64,000 bases of DNA from Candidatus Peribacteria bacterium (GTDB lineage Bacteria > Patescibacteriota > Gracilibacteria > Peribacterales > Peribacteraceae). The stretch lies in contig CP082927.1 in NCBI GenBank assembly GCA_023038255.1, forward strand, positions 144,436 to 208,435. The letters are read 5' to 3'. Shown piece by piece: positions 27,245-36,217 of the stretch. Made by a program: the position numbers and the translations under genes. Every line of letters starts with the position of its first letter. Positions within the stretch are counted from its first letter, which is position 1. The notes under the pieces were generated by a model. It worked only from the letters and a program-made list of their open reading frames with translations, was not told where the DNA came from and searched no databases.

Positions 27245-27319
27245 TCACTTCCTTACGATGGGAATGGATGTGCCTCGAACGCCACCACGCATGTCTTTTA
27301 CTTTTATACGTTCATGCAT
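27245..27319 (-). CDS. Predicted 24-aa basic microprotein with strong SD
   Basis: ATG 27319 is preceded by AAAGGAGG at 6 nt spacing, one of the best SD sites in the window. The product is 24 residues and basic: it begins MHERIKVKDMRGGVRGT and ends IPIVRK. A hairpin (CCGATAG/CTATCGG, about 27354-27373) precedes the SD and a 13-bp stem follows the stop, so the unit has start, stop and terminator in about 130 nt. It is too short to place in a family. Confidence 0.5.
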   Translation of the reverse strand: MHERIKVKDMRGGVRGTSIPIVRK

Positions 27320-27432
27320 GTTGACCCTCCTTTCTGACTCTGCACGCATGCCCGATAGTTCCAGCTATCGGTTATGGCATGAATGCGGATCGGTTACTGC
27401 TGAGTGATGGTGTGAAAGGATCAAGTTGGCTC

Positions 27433-27465
27433 AAAAAAAGCCCCGGTCTTGTGGAGGGGGGCTTT
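27433..27465. terminator. Bidirectional terminator, no gene assigned
   Basis: AAAAAAAGCCCC and GGGGGCTTTTT pair, giving T-runs on both strands. No coding gene ends beside it. The stretch 27466-27732 holds no supported gene besides a leader. Confidence 0.6.
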
Positions 27466-27732
27466 TTGAAGTGCGGTTTACAGCGTCCGCGCATCACTCA
27501 AGGCCCCCGCAATCGCAGGTATCCTTGCAAATGACGATGATGGCGAAGCGGTGAGTCATTGCGGCGATGCTACGCCGGGTTATGGTGTTGTCAATATTTC
27601 TTGAAAAATGGCTCTAAAAAGACTTAAAACACTGGACAGGCTGTTAAATATTCTTATCATCCCCCCAGTTCCCGGCCAGTGACATGGGGTCATTGGTATC
27701 AGTGGAATGGGTCTCTTCATGGAGGATCTCTC

Positions 27733-27909
27733 ATGGATTATCGATTGCTTATTGCAATGATCAACGCGTGTCTTGGCCCGTATGCAGACAGCCTGAAGCC
27801 CGATGACTACAAGTTGATTATTCAGGAGCAGATACACCTCTATGGCGTGAGGAAAAAAAATCTCGCGCCGTCCTGGCCTCAGTCGCATGGCGATTGTCGC
27901 CTGAATTGA
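27733..27909 (+). CDS. Small orphan protein (58 aa) with strong SD
   Basis: Not recognised. It starts MDYRLLIAMINACLGPYAD and continues DSLKPDDYKLIIQEQIHLYG, two probable helices, with a basic C-terminus. GGAGG lies 7 nt before the ATG and a GC-rich terminator begins 4 nt after the stop. The upstream sequence 27600-27730 would be a leader. Confidence 0.55.
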   Translation: MDYRLLIAMINACLGPYADSLKPDDYKLIIQEQIHLYGVRKKNLAPSWPQSHGDCRLN

Positions 27910-27913
27910 TCCC

Positions 27914-27954
27914 GCCGCTCCAACTTCCCTCTGGAAGTTGCGAGCGGCATCTTT
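27914..27954 (+). terminator. Intrinsic terminator of the 58-aa gene
   Basis: GCCGCTC with an inner AACTTCC pair with GGAAGTT and GAGCGGC, followed by ATCTTT. Confidence 0.8.
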
Positions 27955-27980
27955 ACGAACAATGATCTGCATTCAAAGTG

Positions 27981-28012
27981 GTCCGGCGTTTCTAAAAAAA
28001 GAAACGCCGGAC
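27981..28012 (-). terminator. Hairpin after the 65-aa minus-strand gene
   Basis: GTCCGGCGTTTC and GAAACGCCGGAC form a perfect 12-bp stem with an A/T-only loop, starting 5 nt after the stop at 28017 on the minus strand. Confidence 0.6.
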
Positions 28013-28016
28013 GATG

Positions 28017-28214
28017 TCAGCGTCGACCACCGGCCGAAGCGAATGACATGCCTTTCAGCACAACATGAACACGACCGTGTTGAATGTGGCGCTCTTCACC
28101 GGGCAAACGTGCGGGGCCTCGCGGGGGCAATTCCGACTGCTGCTCACGGCGTTGACATCCTGGAAGATGCGAAGCATGTGAACGATTCGGATGGGCGGGG
28201 AGTAGTACTGTCAT
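28017..28214 (-). CDS. Small basic His-rich orphan protein (65 aa)
   Basis: Not recognised. ATG 28214 is preceded by GGAG at 8 nt. The product is rich in Pro, Arg, His and Gln (HPNRSHASHLPGCQRRE near the start; RHIQHGRVHVVLKGM near the end), probably disordered and nucleic-acid or metal binding. A near-consensus promoter at 28330-28358 gives a leader of about 110 nt. It ends at a strong hairpin. Confidence 0.5.
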   Translation of the reverse strand: MTVLLPAHPNRSHASHLPGCQRREQQSELPPRGPARLPGEERHIQHGRVHVVLKGMSFASAGGRR

Positions 28215-28329
28215 GGCCAATTCTCCATTAGGCTGACACTTTTTCCCTGCATCTTCTATCCACCGCTATGGACAGAACGCAGGTCATTGTTTGTATCTGT
28301 ATGTTTTGAAAGATCATCCTTACATAAAT

Positions 28330-28358
28330 ATTATACAATAATTTACTAAATATGTAAA
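28330..28358 (-). promoter_or_regulatory. Near-consensus sigma70 promoter
   Basis: Minus-strand TTTACA (28353-28358), a 17-bp spacer and TATAAT (28330-28335), in an AT-rich stretch. It points to the 65-aa gene at 28214. Confidence 0.7.
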
Positions 28359-28398
28359 TAAACAGGATTATAAGCACCAGAAACGCTCATTGCAGGAG

Positions 28399-28450
28399 CC
28401 AATACACCAATAACCAATTACCAATAACCAATTACCAATACACCAATACC
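28399..28450. repeat. CCAATAACCAATTA simple repeat upstream of cysS
   Basis: Tandem AACCAATTACCAAT-type units, followed by a looser CAATTCTCCATTCT series to 28488. It is the reverse orientation of the GGTTAT/GGTAATT arrays seen elsewhere in the window. Confidence 0.65.
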
Positions 28451-28488
28451 CTTTTCAATTCTCCATTCTCAATTCCTCATTCTCCATT

Positions 28489-28494
28489 CATACT
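28489..28494 (+). promoter_or_regulatory. -10 box of a predicted leaderless cysS transcript
   Basis: CATACT ends exactly 6 nt before the ATG at 28501; no SD site is present. Confidence 0.35.
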
Positions 28495-28500
28495 ACAAAC

Positions 28501-29973
28501 ATGCCTTCCTCAAACCCGCTCCGCCTCTATAACTCCCTCACCAAACACGAAGAGGATTTCGTTCCGCAAAATGGAAAAGATGTGACGATGTATACGTGCG
28601 GTCCCACGGTCTACGGACGCCCGCACATCGGCAACTACTCGAGTTTCCTGATGGCGGATTTGCTGCGCAGATGGCTGGAGGTGCGCGGACACACGGTGCA
28701 TCACGTGAAGAACATTACGGACGTCGGACACCTGGTTGCAGATGCGGAGAGTGGCGAGGATAAAATCGAGAAGCAGGCGAGAGAAGAGAAGGCAGATCCG
28801 CTCGCAATTGCGCGTCACTACACGGAGCAATATTTGGCAGATGAAAAGGCGCTGAACATGCTCGAACCAGAAGCGCGCCCGCGTGCGACAGAGACGATTT
28901 CGGAGATGATTGAGATGATTGAATCACTCCTCAAAAACGGGCATGCGTACGAGACGGAAGATGGTGTGTATTTCGATGTCACAAGCTTTCCGAAATACGG
29001 AGAATTATCGGGCAACACACTCGACAATATTGACGCCGGTGCGCGTGTGAAAGTCGATGAAAAAAAGAAGCATCCTGCAGACTTCGCGCTCTGGAAAAAA
29101 ACAGTGGGGGAGAATGCGCATCACATGCTGAAGTGGCCGTCACCGTGGGGCGAAGGATTTCCGGGCTGGCACATTGAGTGCAGTGCGATGAGTAGAAAAT
29201 TTCTGGGCAACACGATCGATATTCACACCGGTGGCGAAGATAATATTTTCCCGCATCATGAATGTGAAATCGCGCAGAGCGAATGTGTGACACATCTCCC
29301 CTTCGTACACACATGGTTACACAAGCGCCGCATTGATATGGGCGACGAAAAGATGTCAAAGAGTCTTGGCAACGTGTTAACTATTCCGGACATCATTGCC
29401 CAAGGCTACGATCCAATGGATCTGCGGTACTACCTGCTTTCCGTGCATTACCGTACGCGTTTGAAGTTTACGGAAAAAGGAATGGATGACAGTCGCAAAG
29501 CGCGCGAAAAGATTGTCGCGTGGATGGAGGAAGTGATGCAGGAAGTGGAGAAGAGAAGTGCGATGAATGATGATGAAAATGATCACTGTGATCATCATGA
29601 AAATGATCAGGAAATGCTCGCAAAATTGTATGGTGATTTTCGTGATGCAATGAACAGCGATCTCAATACACCCGCCGCACTCGCGGCAATTTTTGAGATG
29701 ATCTCATGGTACAGAAACAGTGCACATCTTTGTGCAGATACACTCGCGGATTTGCATATGGTCATCACCTTTATCCGTCACACCTTTGGCTGCTTCGATG
29801 CTTCGGAAAATGCGGTAGAAATTTCTGCCGATGTGCAGGAGCTTTTGGATGCCCGTGAGACGGCGCGCGCGGAGAAAAATTTTGCAGAATCAGATCGTCT
29901 GCGTGATGCAATTTTAGAGAGGGGATTTGTCGTGAAGGACACAGCAGACGGTCAGACGGTTACTCCTGCTTAA
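28501..29973 (+). CDS. cysS: Cysteinyl-tRNA synthetase
   Basis: 490 residues, class Ia. HIGH-type PHIGN at 41-45, zinc ligands Cys33 (YTCGPTVYG), Cys in IECSAMS and HHECE, and KMSKS ([10 protein letters not shown], near 281). It charges tRNA-Cys in the cytosol. A low-complexity acidic His/Asn insertion ([16 protein letters not shown]) lies near residues 358-374, just before the C-terminal helical domain; its DNA is an imperfect tandem GATGAAAATGATCA repeat, so it probably arose by local duplication. Confidence 0.96.
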   Translation: MPSSNPLRLYNSLTKHEEDFVPQNGKDVTMYTCGPTVYGRPHIGNYSSFLMADLLRRWLEVRGHTVHHVKNITDVGHLVADAESGEDKIEKQAREEKADPLAIARHYTEQYLADEKALNMLEPEARPRATETISEMIEMIESLLKNGHAYETEDGVYFDVTSFPKYGELSGNTLDNIDAGARVKVDEKKKHPADFALWKKTVGENAHHMLKWPSPWGEGFPGWHIECSAMSRKFLGNTIDIHTGGEDNIFPHHECEIAQSECVTHLPFVHTWLHKRRIDMGDEKMSKSLGNVLTIPDIIAQGYDPMDLRYYLLSVHYRTRLKFTEKGMDDSRKAREKIVAWMEEVMQEVEKRSAMNDDENDHCDHHENDQEMLAKLYGDFRDAMNSDLNTPAALAAIFEMISWYRNSAHLCADTLADLHMVITFIRHTFGCFDASENAVEISADVQELLDARETARAEKNFAESDRLRDAILERGFVVKDTADGQTVTPA

Positions 29974-30021
29974 AGGGCGGAAAAGACGGGGCGTTTGTCC
30001 CCAGAAATTTGTAAAATAGAC

Positions 30022-30050
30022 TTGTCATTTCCTTGGTGTACCTCTAGCAT
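30022..30050 (+). promoter_or_regulatory. Promoter of csrA
   Basis: TTGTCA (30022-30027), a 17-bp spacer and TAGCAT (30045-30050), giving a leader of about 65 nt with a strong GAGGAGG SD site. Confidence 0.65.
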
Positions 30051-30121
30051 CCGGGCCTCTTTGGTATTTTGCCAAAGTGGAATCAATCGAATCGTTCCTT
30101 TCCTTTTGAGGAGGCCGTGAC

Positions 30122-30364
30122 ATGTTAGTACTCTCGAGGCAACGCGACGAAGGCATCATTATCGGTGATAACATCGTGATCACAGTGGTGGACATCCGGG
30201 GCGACAAAGTGCGCCTTGGCATCAATGCCCCCACGGAGATTCCGGTCCACCGACAGGAGGTCTATGAAGCCATTCAGCGCGAGAATCAGCGCGCTGCAGG
30301 CACTGGACCGGATGATGCAGCCAACCTGACTAACTCGAAGTTCCCCAAGGGTGCACAGCCTTAA
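30122..30364 (+). CDS. csrA: Carbon storage regulator CsrA (RNA-binding protein)
   Basis: 80 residues, cytosolic homodimer that binds GGA motifs in leader hairpins and blocks or stabilises mRNAs. The N-terminal [17 protein letters not shown] and [22 protein letters not shown] are near-consensus; the conserved Arg in PVHR that contacts RNA is present. The C-terminal 20 residues are a variable tail. The SD GAGGAGG ends 7 nt before ATG and itself contains GGA, which would allow autoregulation. It is a single-gene unit with terminator. Confidence 0.95.
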   Translation: MLVLSRQRDEGIIIGDNIVITVVDIRGDKVRLGINAPTEIPVHRQEVYEAIQRENQRAAGTGPDDAANLTNSKFPKGAQP

Positions 30365-30410
30365 GGAATGAGAGGGTCAACTGCCCCACATGGAAGTAGG
30401 GGAATGATTC

Positions 30411-30443
30411 CAAGGACCAGACGCATGATGCGCTTGGTCCTTT
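30411..30443 (+). terminator. Terminator of csrA
   Basis: AAGGACCA and TGGTCCTT enclose a second CGCATGATGCG pairing, followed by a short T-run. Confidence 0.7.
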
Positions 30444-30451
30444 GACTTATG

Positions 30452-30507
30452 TGCCTCACCCCCAGCCCCTCTCCGAACCCCAACCGCACGCCACCGGAGA
30501 GGGGAGT
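30452..30507 (-). repeat. CCCCTCTCC repeat, copy 2 (reverse orientation)
   Basis: The reverse complement runs from ACTCCCCTCTCC to GGGCTGGGGGTGAGGC and aligns along its length with 6957-7010. Confidence 0.55.
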
Positions 30508-30548
30508 AATTTTCGTTCCAATTCTTAACCCAAACCCTATTCTTAACC

Positions 30549-30571
30549 TTATCCACAGGGCCTGTGGATAT
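30549..30571. promoter_or_regulatory. Paired inverted DnaA-box-like sites in a palindrome
   Basis: TTATCCACA (30549-30557), a perfect DnaA box, faces TGTGGATAT (30563-30571), one mismatch, as arms of a palindrome. No cluster of further boxes or dnaA/dnaN gene is seen, so this may be a DnaA-controlled site or a hairpin. The region 30575-31160 is AT-rich and holds no supported gene. Confidence 0.35.
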
Positions 30572-31164
30572 CCCCGTGCTTGTATGGGCTTTTTAGCCTG
30601 TTTGTATGGGAATAGTGACTGCAAAGTTATGTTTTCTATACATATCAGAGGGAAAATCAGGCGAATCACAAAAGCGGGAAAGAGGATTTGTATGTAATAC
30701 TTAACATCTCCTATCTGCGTTTATGCAGGCCTTCTCATGCGTTTAAGGCGTGATATGAAACGTTTCTGCGGTAGATACGTCCTTTTCATGCGCAATACAT
30801 GCCTGAGAGCCCTGTATGGAGAAGGCGCGATTCGGTCTTTTATATGGTACATATGAGAGGATTTGAACGATTATCAGTTTTTTTGAGTCTGAAATGTTAA
30901 GTTTAATTACATAACCATAAGTTTTCTTTACAGGTTTTTGTAAAAAATGCGACTTCCGACCACAAGAGTGGAAATTTTCAACACTGAATTTCACACAAAT
31001 GCGACATATCAAACCATGCAATTCGCTGGTGAATTCTAAACTGAAATGTCGATTTGATGTATTTTGTATGTGCAAAACGACAAAGAAAAGTAGGGGTCTT
31101 TCGTAACACTGTCCGCTTCTGCGCGTTTAAAGGGATGCACGGAAGTTGTCTGTGGCTTGTGCCA

Positions 31165-31410
31165 CTATGGCACTTCTCGGTAGTATCTCCGACGGTCCAC
31201 TCCCCATTTTTTGGGTAGGGATCTGTGCACGGATCCTTCACACATCGGCACGTCGCCTTTCTCGTTACAGTTAGGTCGACCTCCTCCACATTCTTCCCTC
31301 CATTTTTCTCCCTCGGGAGACACTCGGACGACTTCCTTATATATAGGGGCCGCAAGAAGGGTCGTGATTTCCCCGTCCGGATTAGTAGTCTCTGCGCCAA
31401 AGATGCGCAC
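31165..31410 (-). CDS. Possible small protein upstream of the S-layer gene (81 aa)
   Basis: A GTG-initiated minus-strand frame giving a plausible soluble protein (RIFGAETTNPDGEITTLL near the start; ECGGGRPNCNEKGDVPMCEG in the middle with three Cys). There is no clear SD site. It is antisense to the likely leader of the S-layer mRNA, so coding status is uncertain. Confidence 0.3.
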   Translation of the reverse strand: MRIFGAETTNPDGEITTLLAAPIYKEVVRVSPEGEKWREECGGGRPNCNEKGDVPMCEGSVHRSLPKKWGVDRRRYYREVP

Positions 31411-31454
31411 GCTGTATCAGTGGTGTCCCTCTCTTTATTTTTAAGGAGGCGAGC

Positions 31455-31640
31455 ATGCGGATATTTCCGTTCCAGCTCCTCTCAACACAGATGCGGTTAC
31501 GAAGAAAGATTCCCGGACCGGTTCCCCTCACTTTGTTTTTATTTCTACAAACTTCTCTCATCTCTTATGGACATTTCTCGTATGAAGAAATTGTTCGCTG
31601 GAGTGTCAGCTGTTGCAATCTCGCTCACCCAGGTTGGTAG
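31455..31640 (+). CDS. Short open frame with strong SD overlapping the S-layer start
   Basis: AAGGAGG lies 5 nt before ATG 31455, the best SD site near the S-layer gene. The frame encodes 61 residues (MRIFPFQLLSTQMRLRRK at the start), reads in a different frame from the S-layer protein and ends 73 nt inside it. It may be a leader peptide coupling ribosome entry to the S-layer start, which itself lacks an SD site. It has no family. Confidence 0.35.
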   Translation: MRIFPFQLLSTQMRLRRKIPGPVPLTLFLFLQTSLISYGHFSYEEIVRWSVSCCNLAHPGW

Positions 31641-34600
31641 CGTCTTTGCTGCTTACAGCGACGTCCCAGCGGGAGTCTGGTTTGAAGACGCGGTTGATGC
31701 ATTCACGGATGCAGGATACCTCGATGCTTCACAGACTCGCTTCCGCGGTAGCGACAACGCTAACCGTGCGGAGTTCACAAAGCTCGTTGTCGAGCTCAAT
31801 GGTGGTATTCTCTCCACCCCTCCTGCTGTCGCTAGCTTTGACGATGTCAAGGCAGGTGCATGGTACTACGGCTACATGGAAGAGGCCGGAAAGGAAGGTT
31901 GGGTCAAGGGTGACAACAACTGTTACGGCACCCACCCATGTTACGCACGCCCAAGCGCAAACATTAACCGCGCTGAGGCTGCAGCCCTGATCGTCCGCGC
32001 TTTCGGCCTGGACGCTACGGGTGACGCTGGTTCCTTTGTCGACGTTCCGGCAGGCCAGTGGTACACATCTGCAGTTCAGACTGCAGCTGACCACTGTGTC
32101 CTCCAGGGTGACGACTCCACGGGCCGCGCTCGTCCTTCTGACTTCATGAACCGCGCTGAAATGGTTGTGATGCTCCACCGTGTGGATCAGAACATGACCT
32201 TCGGTGTTGATTGTGGAACAGAGAACACTGTGACTCCGGCTATCCGCTCTGTCACAGCTGTTACGACATCCACAGTTGAAGTCGACTTCAACGTGAACCT
32301 TGACCAGACCGCTATGGTTGATGCTGGCGCCTACATGGTGTCCGGTGATGCAAACATCACGGTCAGCAGTGTCAAGATGCTCGATGCATCTTCCGTTGAA
32401 CTGACACTTGCAACATCCACTGTTGCAGGAGGCCGCTACACCCTGTCCGTTGAGGACATGGAGACGGCTGACGGCGACATGTTCTCCGACACCATGGACT
32501 TCTCCGGCTACAGCCCGATTGTCCAGGGTAACGGAACACTCGAAGTGTCCCTCGCTTCCACCAACCCGGTTGGTGACACAGTTCCCCGTGGTGCAAACGG
32601 TGTGGTCATGGCTTCCATGGACCTCACTGCTTCCTGCGATGACTCTGTGACGATCTCTAACCTCACCACCCTCCACGAGGGCTTCGGTGATTCCGGCGAC
32701 ATCGTTGGTCTCTACGCTACCGTTGACGGTGCACGCGTAAGCCGCCGCCGCACGATCGATTCCCAGAATCAGACAACAGACGTCCGCTTCATCACCCCGC
32801 TCGTCGTGGCTGCATGTAAGACGGTGACTGTTGATATCGTTGCTGACTTCAGCTCCACAGCAGTTGTCTCTGCAGAGCACAACCTTTCCGTTGAGCTCCC
32901 GACAGACCTCCTGACCAACGCTAAGAAGGTTCAGGGCAACTTCCCGCTCCGTGGCAACACCTTCAAAGTTGGTGCTGTGACAAGCGGAATGGTGACTGTT
33001 GACTACCGCTCTGTTACCCCGAGCACACGCTCCGTTGGTGACACAGGTGTGAACCTCGGTCGCTTCCAGGTAACCGCTAACTCCGTTGAGGATCAGACCA
33101 TCTACTCCGTTACATTGGAGCAGAATGGTTCCGCAAAGGATGGCGATGTTACAAACCTCAAGATCCGCCGCTCTGACGGAACAGTTGTGACAAACACTGT
33201 CTCCGCTATGGTTGGTGATCACGCTACATTCGTCTTCGATCCTCCTTTGACAGTCCTCCAGGGTGACCAGATCACACTCGAGGTTGTTGGTGATATCGTT
33301 GGCGGTGCAGCTGAGACTGTTCAGCTTCGCTTCGAAGAGAGCTCCGATCTGTTCGCAGTCGGTTCCCTCTACGGTTACGGCGTAAACGGACAGCTCTACG
33401 GTTCCCAGATTGCTATCACAACGTCTCCTCTCGCAGGAATCGTCACAATCAAGGCTGGTGAATTCACCGTCGAGATTGATGGTCCGGTCCAGCAGAAGTT
33501 CACGCGCACACAGAACAACGCTAACCTCGCTAACATCGTCATGACGACAGCAGGTGACGCTATTGACGTCCGCAGCATGTACATCGCTATCCAGGGTCAG
33601 ACCTCCACAGGTGCTGGCTTCGGTGTCGGTACATACGCAAACGTCAACGATTCTTTGAACAACGTCCAGCTCCGCAACTCCAAGACAGGACAGTCCATCT
33701 CGGGTGTTCGTCTGACGACAAGCGGAACAGACTACGCATCTGGAACAGCTAGCTCTTCCACATACCAGATCTACCGCTTCGACGACTTCACCGTTCAGGG
33801 CCAGTACACCTGGAACCTCAACGTTGACTTCATCGATAACGGCTCTGGAAACCACCCAAGAAGTGGTGACCAGTTCCGCGTACACGTCTGTACAACTCCT
33901 GATGCAAACACAACCGCTGGTTGTTTCGCAGGAATCGGTAGCTTCGACGCTACAACAGGCACACGTGCGTACAACATGGATGTCCAGGGTCTGACAACTG
34001 GTGATGACGTCTCCGACGTTCGCCCAGGTGGAACGATCTCTGGAAACTTCCAGCGCATTGCTGCTCCGACATTGAACGTTGCCGTTCAGTCCATCGGTGA
34101 CAGCGACACCGCTGTGAAGAACTCCAAGAACATCACACTCCTCCGCTTCCAGGCTCGCGCTGGTGAAGCTGAAGATGTGCTCTTCACATCCGCTATCTTC
34201 CGCTCACAGTCTGGTTCCCTCCTCAACGGACAGAACTACGCTCTGTGGGTAGATACAGACACAGACGGCGTCGTCGACACCATCCTCCAGAAGGGTGTTG
34301 CCGCTCAGAGCGACCTCGTAACCTTCAATGACCTCGCAGGTGGTGGCTACGTCATCCCGGCTGAGGCAACGGTTATCTTCGAAGCTCACGCTGACATTGC
34401 GTCTAACCTCACAAATGATGACCTCCGCCTCGCTTTCGCTACAGGATCCACAATCGGTTCCTACATCGAAGCTGAGCAGGTCCAGAACGGTTCCACACTC
34501 TCCGGAATCAACACGTTCTCACCGACAGGTGCTGACGTTTCCGGCGACTGTGATTCCAACTGTGATATCACTGTGAACATTGTCTTCTCCAAGGTTTGGT

Positions 34601-35796
34601 CTCTCGTGAGCCAGGGTGATCTGTTCGTTACACGCGATCAGCAGCCTCGTTCCCGCCAGCTCCTTGGTGGTTCCCTTGGTGACGAAATCCTCCGCCTGCA
34701 GCTCCGCGCTCAGAACGAAGATATCGACGTGACCAACCTTCAGTTCAACTCCTCCGGTTCCACAGCAACGTCTGTTGACCGCCTCGAGCTCTACAAGCTC
34801 GGTGCAACAACACCGTTTGCTACGGCTACAACAGGAGGTTGTGGATCTGATGATGTCCTCACGGTAAACATCGGAACAAGCGTCACGACAACAACAGCAG
34901 CTTTCTGTGCTTCCATGCAGAGTCAGCAGCTCGTCGTCAAGGACGGTCAGAACCAGATCATTACGGTTCGCCCGCGCTTGAAGTCTGACGAACAGGGTGC
35001 AACGTCCAACCAGAACATTCAGTTCTTCTTGACGAAGCAGGCTGTTTCCAACAACGTTACCGGTTCCGGTTCCGTTCGCGCTCGTGGTCTCCAGTCCAGC
35101 AACAACCTCGGTGCAAACGATCAGGACTCGTCTAACGAAGGAGAAGTCTTCATCGGAGTCGACACTGTTACGTCTAACGCTAACATTGCAGGTTCTATGA
35201 ACAAGACTGTTCTCTCCAAGATCACATCCATTGCTAACGCAAACCCGGATGCTGATAACACGAACGTTCCGACCGGTATTTCTCCGTTCGGTCAGTTCAC
35301 ATTCACAGCTGCAACGAACACGAACACACTCAACGGTCTGAACAAGGCTACGTTGTCCGGTGTGGTCTTCAACGTTAACGCTACGAACGTGATCATCGAT
35401 GGTTCCACCTTCAAGTTCTACAACAAGGCGGATTCCTCGAACAAGGTTGCATGTACAGCTCGCAACACCGCAGGTTCCGTTGTCACAGGAAACGCCTCTG
35501 GCTCACTCCTCGTTGACTGTAAGGGGCTCAAGGGAAGCATTGTTGATACACGCATCCCGTCCGGTGCTAGCATGACCTTTGTGCTCGAAGGTAACGTCAC
35601 CAACTCTAAGGTTGGTACGTCCACCTCCGGCCTCCAGGCTGCTATCCAGGACTTCACGACTCTCTCTGCCACGTCGTACGGTACCGCTAGCGGTAACTCG
35701 CACATTGACTGGGCTGATGAGGACACCTCCGCAACTTACTTCAAGTGGGTTGAGTACGGTGACACGTCTGTTAAGTCCACAAGCTACAAGAGCTAA
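31567..35796 (+). CDS. S-layer protein: three SLH domains plus long beta-rich region
   Basis: 1409 residues. A signal peptide (MKKLFAGVSAVAISL, cleaved near SVFA-AYSD) is followed by three SLH domains at about 27-215 (YSDVPAGVWFEDAVDAF; FDDVKAGAWYYGYMEEA; FVDVPAGQWYTSAVQTA), which anchor to wall polymer. An Ig-like domain follows (ATTSTVEVDFNV region: VTAVTTSTVEVDFNVNLDQ) and then about 1000 residues rich in Thr, Ser, Asn, Gly and Val, typical of self-assembling lattice proteins. Codon choice is strongly biased (GCT, GGT, ACA, TCC), as in highly expressed genes. Start is ATG 31567 or, losing five residues, ATG 31582. Confidence 0.9.
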   Translation: MDISRMKKLFAGVSAVAISLTQVGSVFAAYSDVPAGVWFEDAVDAFTDAGYLDASQTRFRGSDNANRAEFTKLVVELNGGILSTPPAVASFDDVKAGAWYYGYMEEAGKEGWVKGDNNCYGTHPCYARPSANINRAEAAALIVRAFGLDATGDAGSFVDVPAGQWYTSAVQTAADHCVLQGDDSTGRARPSDFMNRAEMVVMLHRVDQNMTFGVDCGTENTVTPAIRSVTAVTTSTVEVDFNVNLDQTAMVDAGAYMVSGDANITVSSVKMLDASSVELTLATSTVAGGRYTLSVEDMETADGDMFSDTMDFSGYSPIVQGNGTLEVSLASTNPVGDTVPRGANGVVMASMDLTASCDDSVTISNLTTLHEGFGDSGDIVGLYATVDGARVSRRRTIDSQNQTTDVRFITPLVVAACKTVTVDIVADFSSTAVVSAEHNLSVELPTDLLTNAKKVQGNFPLRGNTFKVGAVTSGMVTVDYRSVTPSTRSVGDTGVNLGRFQVTANSVEDQTIYSVTLEQNGSAKDGDVTNLKIRRSDGTVVTNTVSAMVGDHATFVFDPPLTVLQGDQITLEVVGDIVGGAAETVQLRFEESSDLFAVGSLYGYGVNGQLYGSQIAITTSPLAGIVTIKAGEFTVEIDGPVQQKFTRTQNNANLANIVMTTAGDAIDVRSMYIAIQGQTSTGAGFGVGTYANVNDSLNNVQLRNSKTGQSISGVRLTTSGTDYASGTASSSTYQIYRFDDFTVQGQYTWNLNVDFIDNGSGNHPRSGDQFRVHVCTTPDANTTAGCFAGIGSFDATTGTRAYNMDVQGLTTGDDVSDVRPGGTISGNFQRIAAPTLNVAVQSIGDSDTAVKNSKNITLLRFQARAGEAEDVLFTSAIFRSQSGSLLNGQNYALWVDTDTDGVVDTILQKGVAAQSDLVTFNDLAGGGYVIPAEATVIFEAHADIASNLTNDDLRLAFATGSTIGSYIEAEQVQNGSTLSGINTFSPTGADVSGDCDSNCDITVNIVFSKVWSLVSQGDLFVTRDQQPRSRQLLGGSLGDEILRLQLRAQNEDIDVTNLQFNSSGSTATSVDRLELYKLGATTPFATATTGGCGSDDVLTVNIGTSVTTTTAAFCASMQSQQLVVKDGQNQIITVRPRLKSDEQGATSNQNIQFFLTKQAVSNNVTGSGSVRARGLQSSNNLGANDQDSSNEGEVFIGVDTVTSNANIAGSMNKTVLSKITSIANANPDADNTNVPTGISPFGQFTFTAATNTNTLNGLNKATLSGVVFNVNATNVIIDGSTFKFYNKADSSNKVACTARNTAGSVVTGNASGSLLVDCKGLKGSIVDTRIPSGASMTFVLEGNVTNSKVGTSTSGLQAAIQDFTTLSATSYGTASGNSHIDWADEDTSATYFKWVEYGDTSVKSTSYKS

Positions 35797-35833
35797 TTCT
35801 TAGCTTACGTAGTCTCATTGCATCGCAATGAAC

Positions 35834-35865
35834 CAAAGGGCTCCCTCGAAAGAGGGGGCCTTTTT
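35834..35865 (+). terminator. Terminator of the S-layer gene
   Basis: AAGGGCTCCCTC and GAGGGGGCCTT pair around GAAA and are followed by five T. Confidence 0.85.
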
Positions 35866-35950
35866 GGTATATGTGGTTTTTTCTGTGTGTCATGCTGCTT
35901 GCCGGCCGTCGCTTTTAGCGAAGGCTGGAGGACACTCGAAGCATGAGTTC

Positions 35951-36144
35951 GTTCTTTCTTGTCTGCCCGACAAGAAAGAACCAAAGAAGCGCATCCCCCT
36001 TCGCTAAAGCTACGGAGGACAGGCCGTCGCCAAGCGCTCCTCCACCTGCCGCAACACCCCTCCTTGGCGACGGGAGCCACCCCTTGTGCCTCTTAGACTG
36101 TGAGGTCTGTCAGGACGGGGCTTCATTTTCACTTCATGAAAATG
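35951..36144 (+). repeat. Triple-hairpin dispersed element, copy B
   Basis: Hairpin 1: GTTCTTTCTTGTC (35951-35963) with 35969-35981. Hairpin 2: CGTCGCCAA (36025-36033) with TTGGCGACG (36064-36072). Hairpin 3: CATTTTC (36124-36130) with GAAAATG (36138-36144). It is nearly identical to copy A between hairpins, but carries an extra segment of about 30 bp (TTCGCTAAAGCTACGGAGGA) between hairpins 1 and 2. Confidence 0.65.
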
Positions 36145-36217
36145 TTCTTGGTGGAATTCTTTATTTTACATCGGCAACATCGATCCCTTCGGAAGTCTTA
36201 ATCTCTCTTCAAATAGA

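Noticed and set aside
31225-31566. S-layer protein starting 114 codons upstream in the same frame
   Set aside because: That extension is basic and aromatic without a signal peptide, while a complete signal peptide begins at 31567/31582.
31729-33885. A 718-codon minus-strand open frame antisense to the S-layer gene
   Set aside because: It arises from strong codon bias of the S-layer gene; the Cys/His-rich product has no plausible fold.
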